This document shows, piece after piece, positions 59,521 through 64,000 of a stretch of 64,000 nt of DNA (the first letter of the stretch is position 1; each line of letters opens with the position of its first letter). The notes beneath the pieces were generated by a model. It searched no databases and had not been told where the DNA came from. It worked only from the letters and a program-made list of their open reading frames with translations. Position numbers and translations under genes: made by a program. The stretch is from contig VWZL01004638.1 in the NCBI GenBank assembly GCA_013396915.1, positions 1,273,517 through 1,337,516 on the forward strand. The letters are read 5' to 3'. The DNA comes from Stercorarius parasiticus (lineage: Eukaryota > Chordata > Aves > Charadriiformes > Stercorariidae).

Positions 59521-62500
59521 ATTAAAGCTCACACAGTCATGAATACTGCCATTATATATACATAATGTCCTAAATGTCATTTAGAAGTGCCTGGAACTGA
59601 GGTTATAAATTAAGATATCTGCACCTCCCCCAGAAGGCTATGGAATTTTTAAAGCTGTATGTCTTTAAACAGAGAAAAATAAAACCAGTTTTCCATGTTC
59701 CTATAGTTCTAGAATTTTTGTTTAAGTCCTTTAAATTTAATCCCAAGACAGAGGTTTCAAAAGCATCTTTCCTTTTTTATGGCTAGGGAATTTCTATTTA
59801 AAACTTCAACCAAAATTATCTCCGAAATCACCTCTTCTCTAGTTACATGCTTGTGTCCCAGAGTACATATGACAATCTAGTATTTTCTCAGCAAGTCCAG
59901 TCCTCTTAAATGTTACTCAAGAAGAGAGGAAGGACAAAAAGCTCTCTGACAAAAAAAATACATATACGTAAAATTCTAATTTCTTATTTTTCCTCCTGAT
60001 AAATGCTAGAAAGAACAATTGCACTTTTCTATTATTACAGTGTAGTTAATATTTAAATTTTATCTTGAAATGTACAGATTATCTTTAAAGCAAAAATACC
60101 ACCATAGCACACCTCACATTTATGGGGTTTTTTGCATAAGATACAAATTACTATAATGTGAACAAAAAGAACTGAAATTACATGGTAGAATTCTTAACAC
60201 ACATGCATTGCACAAAGAAGAAACAATATGAAATTGTTTCAGGAAGAAAAAGGAAATCACTGCAACTCAAAATACAAAGACCATGATGATAGCCAGAGGT
60301 CATAAGTTTAAAAGTGTACCCAATAAGCTCTGACACCAGCCCAAAATACATATGTTTCAAAGTGCCATCTGTGCAATGTATGTAAATGTAAATGTTTTTT
60401 GTGATCTGTCTGAAAACCAGAAGGAAATATAACCACAGCCTGTGGACAATTAGACTTGGTCTGTTATTTCTAGGAAATTTAGGTTTGTGATCTCCATTCA
60501 AGAAGTGAGTCTTCACATTTGCTTGAATAATCTGTTATTTTGCTTTAAAGGACACAACCCCTCTGCTAATTCTGCTTTAAATACAATACACACACACATA
60601 GTCTTCAGTGGCTTCATTGGCTGCTGAAAGAACACTGCAAAACCAGATGCAGCATTTGGCTGCACAGCACTAAACCTATTAATATTACACTAACTGGATT
60701 TGCCTCACTGTCTACTGAGTGTCCTTAAAATAAAATTAAAATTTTAAGAAGTAGTCTTCATCCCAAATTCTACATCATCCAAGCCAACATTTTCATCCAA
60801 GTGCACTGAGGTTCTGGGTTTGGACCTCATAATACCTTTATTTTCATAAAGTTTTATGGGAACACTTTATTATAAATTCTAAACAAATATGTCTTAGGAA
60901 AATCAGAAAACTTTTCCTAAAGCAATAGCTTCAAATTTCAGAGCCTAAAGAAACATTTATAATCCATGCATTCTCATTTAAAATTTCTCTTTAAAGATAT
61001 TTTGCTAAAAAAAAAACCAACCCCACTTCTCTATGCTTTTTATTTCTAAGTTTCACTTGCAAAAACATGGCAAGTACACACAAGTATACATAAAACACAA
61101 TACACATTTTTTTTTTTTCGTTGCACTGCAAGTCGATTAAATGAGACTGCTACAATCACAACATTAATCTGTGCACTAGGTTTCAGCACAATGGCTGGTT
61201 AGCGTAATACGGTACTTCAGTTGACCTGAATGTTTAAAATATTCCCCAAAGAAGGGATGTCGCTCAGAATTACAAAGACAAAAGCAATTTAAAGTTTATG
61301 GCATTTTCGAAAATTACCCAAATTAAATATGAGAAAGTGAAAAAGTACTGCTAGAATTTGGCTATGAATAGTTACATTATACATTTATTAGTAAATCTTA
61401 ATCTGTGCATGCATACACACACATATATGCTTTTAAATACCTTAACCGGCTTGACAGAGGAAGCATAAAACAAGGTATAGCAATGAAAACATAATAATAA
61501 ACATGAGTTACAGAAACTAGAAAAATTCACCTCCCTGAGGAACAGCAAATTTAGGTCTTACAGACTCCTGGAATAAAGCAGGACTGTAATCATTATATTT
61601 GCAAATGATGTGGAATGAAAGAGAGTAAAAGCATTGAGGAACAGAAGCAGAGAAAGGCATCATGTTTGAAGAAATGTATAAACAAAATCAGGCACGTGGG
61701 TGGAATATATTCTGCACAGGTTAAAAAAAAAAGTACTCACTTGAACTATGAACTATAGGGGAAAAACTGGAATGAGCCTGGAAAACATTCAACACATTCA
61801 CAAGAAAAACTCACATGAAGAAAAGAAGATTGGTGATTCCAGGAGGATTACAGGCTTCAGGCAGCCATTAGTAAAATTACAAAGTACTGTATATGAGGAT
61901 TCATGAACTACAATGGTATTTACTTGGTTCAAAGAGGAACTGAAAAGGACATGAGTGTAAGATTCTTTAATATAATTGAATGTACAAATTAGAAATATAA
62001 TGAAACAAAATGCAGATAGTATTATTTGGGTCAATTTGCAGTTGATGAAAATCTGGATTAAGTTATGCAATATGGCATTTATTTAAATACTCTACTTTTT
62101 TGAATGATGGCAATGCAAAGAAAGAGAGAAGAAAACCAGAGAAAGTCTGAGGCCTATTTTATATAAAGTATACGGACTTTGAAATTGGCCATAAAGAATT
62201 TATTAGTTACTCCAGTGACAGCAATCTTGGGGGAAAAAAGGCAAGAATTAAGAGGATTATAAAGAGCCAAGAATCCAATATTTAGCTATCTCTGGAACAA
62301 TTTAAAAACAAGTATCCTTTTAAAAAACAGATTACAGGATGAAATAGGGCAACAGAAGAAGATACAATTTATTAAATCTCTTGTAATGCTTAGAAATCAA
62401 AGCTCCAGTCACAGGAAATCAAGCTAATTCAATCTGAATTCTTCAAATAAAAAGATGTTTACCCCACTTAACTAGTTAAATTAGTCTACTAGCCTTAGCT

Positions 62501-62970
62501 GGTTGCACAGCTCCCTGTTGAAATTAAGGGAGCAGGACAGGTAACTCAAGACTAAAGCTTTGGAAGCATGCACTGTTTACTGATTTACTAGAGGAAGAGT
62601 CTAGAAAAGCAGTATTCACTAGGCCCCATTCAAATGGCCATAGTTAGATAATACAGAGCTCCTACTAACTCTACAGAGGATAGTGTTTGCCTCACAGTTA
62701 CATCATGGGTTTTGATTGGGAATAATAAATTCAGGTAAATTAATTTTTCTAACTAGGAGGCCATAACCTAGAATGCAACAGGTACACACTGTGTACCCAT
62801 GCAAATATGTCTTTTGTTTGCCCACTGAAGTAAATCCTAAACTTAAGGGTCCACAATTACAATTGAAGGGTCGTACACTCCAAGATGCTCCTTGGCCTCC
62901 ACTGAGTTTATTAAGAAAAGCATTTGTTATAATGACATTTTTTTTGTAATGCAGATGAGGAAGTGTCCAA
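59521..62970. other. Non-coding unique sequence
   Basis: AT-rich with no supportable gene. An alternating purine-pyrimidine CA/TA/TG tract lies at 61404-61430 and an 11-13 base poly-T near 61108-61119. A 112-codon minus frame at 60178-60516 and a 90-codon minus frame at 61798-62070 have no recognisable motifs. Purine-rich DNA from 61500 to 62350 might be an unrecognised old repeat. Confidence 0.6.
61404..61430. repeat. Alternating purine-pyrimidine tract (27 bp)
   Basis: A TGTGCATGCA segment followed by CA and TA dinucleotide repeats alternates pyrimidine and purine without interruption. It is similar in kind to the tract at 7911-7944. Possible Z-DNA former or simple microsatellite. Confidence 0.65.
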
Positions 62971-63080
62971 ATCATAAAATGGTTTGGGTTGGAAGGGACC
63001 TTAAAGATCATCTCGTTCCAATCCCCCCTGCCACGGGCAGGGACACCTCCCACTAGACCAGGTTGTTCAAAGCCCCATCC
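62971..63080 (-). mobile_element. CR1 LINE 3' stub, minus orientation
   Basis: ATCATAAAATGGTTTGGGTT, then GGAAGGGACCTTAAAGATCA and GGGCAGGGACACCTCCCACT, ending at AAAGCCCCATCC, is the complement of a CR1 3' end. Only one degraded copy of the tail unit is left. It matches the 3351 copy almost base for base over its first 100 bp, so both belong to the same or a closely related subfamily. A 116-codon minus frame through it starts with CR1 3' sequence and is not a gene. Confidence 0.95.
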
Positions 63081-64000
63081 TCTTCTCAGATGACATTTCC
63101 TAAGGAACTGCTAAAAACCAACCAACCAACCAAACAACAACTCTGAAAGTGAACTTTTTACCTCAATGTTTGAGATAAAAAAATATATATTAATTACAAA
63201 CGCCAGCTTCAAGGAAAATTCTCAATATAAATTAGTTATAACTCCTAAATGGGATTATGTATGTATTTCAATTTAAACTCCTTTAATTTAATCCTATCTC
63301 TTGATACTACAAATCCCATTCATTTATGGAGTTGTCTGGTTAACAGGGTTGATGCCCTAGAGGAATCTTTGAAGACATGCAATCTATTATTACTGAATGA
63401 TACAAAAGATCTCTTGCAAACCTTATAAATCCCCAAGTAAGCTGTCCTTTAAAAGTGAAATTGAACCATCCATACACTTACACCATGCTTGATAAGATGC
63501 TTCATGGGTCAACTAACGTTCTTACAATACGTTTCAATTAAAGGAATTTGTCTTTATTACAATAATGTGCTAAAATCAAATCAGTGGTCATCTCTTAATC
63601 ATCCAAATTTTATTTAAACTACAAGAACCCATATGCAGAATAATTCTACACAAACTAATTAGAAGAATAAATTTACACAAATAATATCAAATATAATTAA
63701 CTTTTTGGGACAAAGGAAGAAACCTCCACAAGGCATTTACACACTAGCTTCAGTCTAAGTACTTAAATTTTTAAAGATTGTATGTCAAGGATAAACACTG
63801 GAGGACTCAGGACTCTAGCATATCAGTGATGACAAACAGGACACTGCACTGTTACTTGAGGTGTGATCTCACATGGATGCTATAAAATCTTTACATTCAA
63901 ACACAATACTTCTGTTTCTGCCACTGTACCTTGTTTTGAACTGCTTTTAGCCAATTAATTTATTTCATTTATTTTACCCAGATATAAATGTTTTTTTTTT
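63081..64000. other. Non-coding unique sequence, right edge
   Basis: AT-rich DNA with an (ACCA)n tract at about 63117-63135 and a short AT run near 63181-63192. No gene, RNA or regulatory element is supported. The window ends inside a poly-T run. Confidence 0.7.

Noticed and set aside
60178..60516. 112-codon minus frame
   Set aside because: Low-complexity segments (Ile-Tyr repeats from an ATGTA-rich patch) and no recognisable motif.
62703..63053. 116-codon minus frame
   Set aside because: Begins in the CR1 3' region and runs into unique AT-rich DNA; chance frame.
1..64000. Search for tRNA, rRNA, CRISPR arrays, bacterial operons or integrated viral genes
   Set aside because: No tRNA A/B box pair with a foldable body, no rRNA-like segment, no regularly spaced repeats, and no retroviral coding region beyond the solo LTR was seen by eye; a covariance-model scan was not possible.

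Overview
The window looks like bird nuclear DNA that is almost entirely non-coding. The main evidence is the repeats. Several CR1 (Chicken Repeat 1) LINE copies end in the characteristic ATTCTATGATTCTATGA-type short tandem tail, or its complement at the start of minus-oriented copies. There is also a solo LTR of a kind very common in bird genomes. The background is AT-rich, with poly-A/T runs, sparse CpG and frequent stop codons in all six frames. No bacterial or viral gene organisation is present. A 39-base N gap and one isolated N suggest a draft short-read assembly. I cannot name the species or the neighbouring genes.

I found no protein-coding exon, tRNA, rRNA or CRISPR array that I can support. 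Nearly all open frames are short (about 60-120 codons), overlap each other on both strands and lack recognisable domains. The only protein-like signal is decayed CR1 reverse transcriptase. Most likely this is intergenic sequence or the inside of a very long intron.

Layout. 1-3350: unique AT-rich DNA with the N gap and a GC-richer block at about 2840-3330. 3351-3870: CR1, minus orientation. 3871-19690: unique DNA with an ancient CR1/L3-like relic near 6.9 kb, a short old amniote repeat near 11.9 kb and regulatory-looking blocks at 16.4-17.3 kb. 19691-20249: a complete solo LTR flanked by a perfect 5-bp target-site duplication. 20255-41590: mostly unique DNA with a CR1 stub at 26.2 kb, an AAAAT pentanucleotide microsatellite at 29.7 kb and several blocks resembling conserved non-coding elements. 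41.6-47.0 kb: a retrotransposon-rich stretch with four CR1-type insertions of different ages. The longest, 46126-47014, still shows the FADD catalytic box but has a stop codon, two frameshifts and an internal deletion. 47015-62970: unique DNA with further regulatory-looking blocks, the strongest at about 58.96-59.52 kb. 62971-63080: a last CR1 stub, followed by unique DNA to the end.

Because no gene is recognised, there is no pathway or operon to describe. The useful content is the repeat history (several layers of CR1, one solo LTR), a few low-complexity and structure-prone sites, and candidate cis-regulatory blocks. The last are judged only by texture (GC and CpG rise, dense motifs, no repeats) and need a multi-species alignment to confirm. 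I did not find a convincing new biological system.
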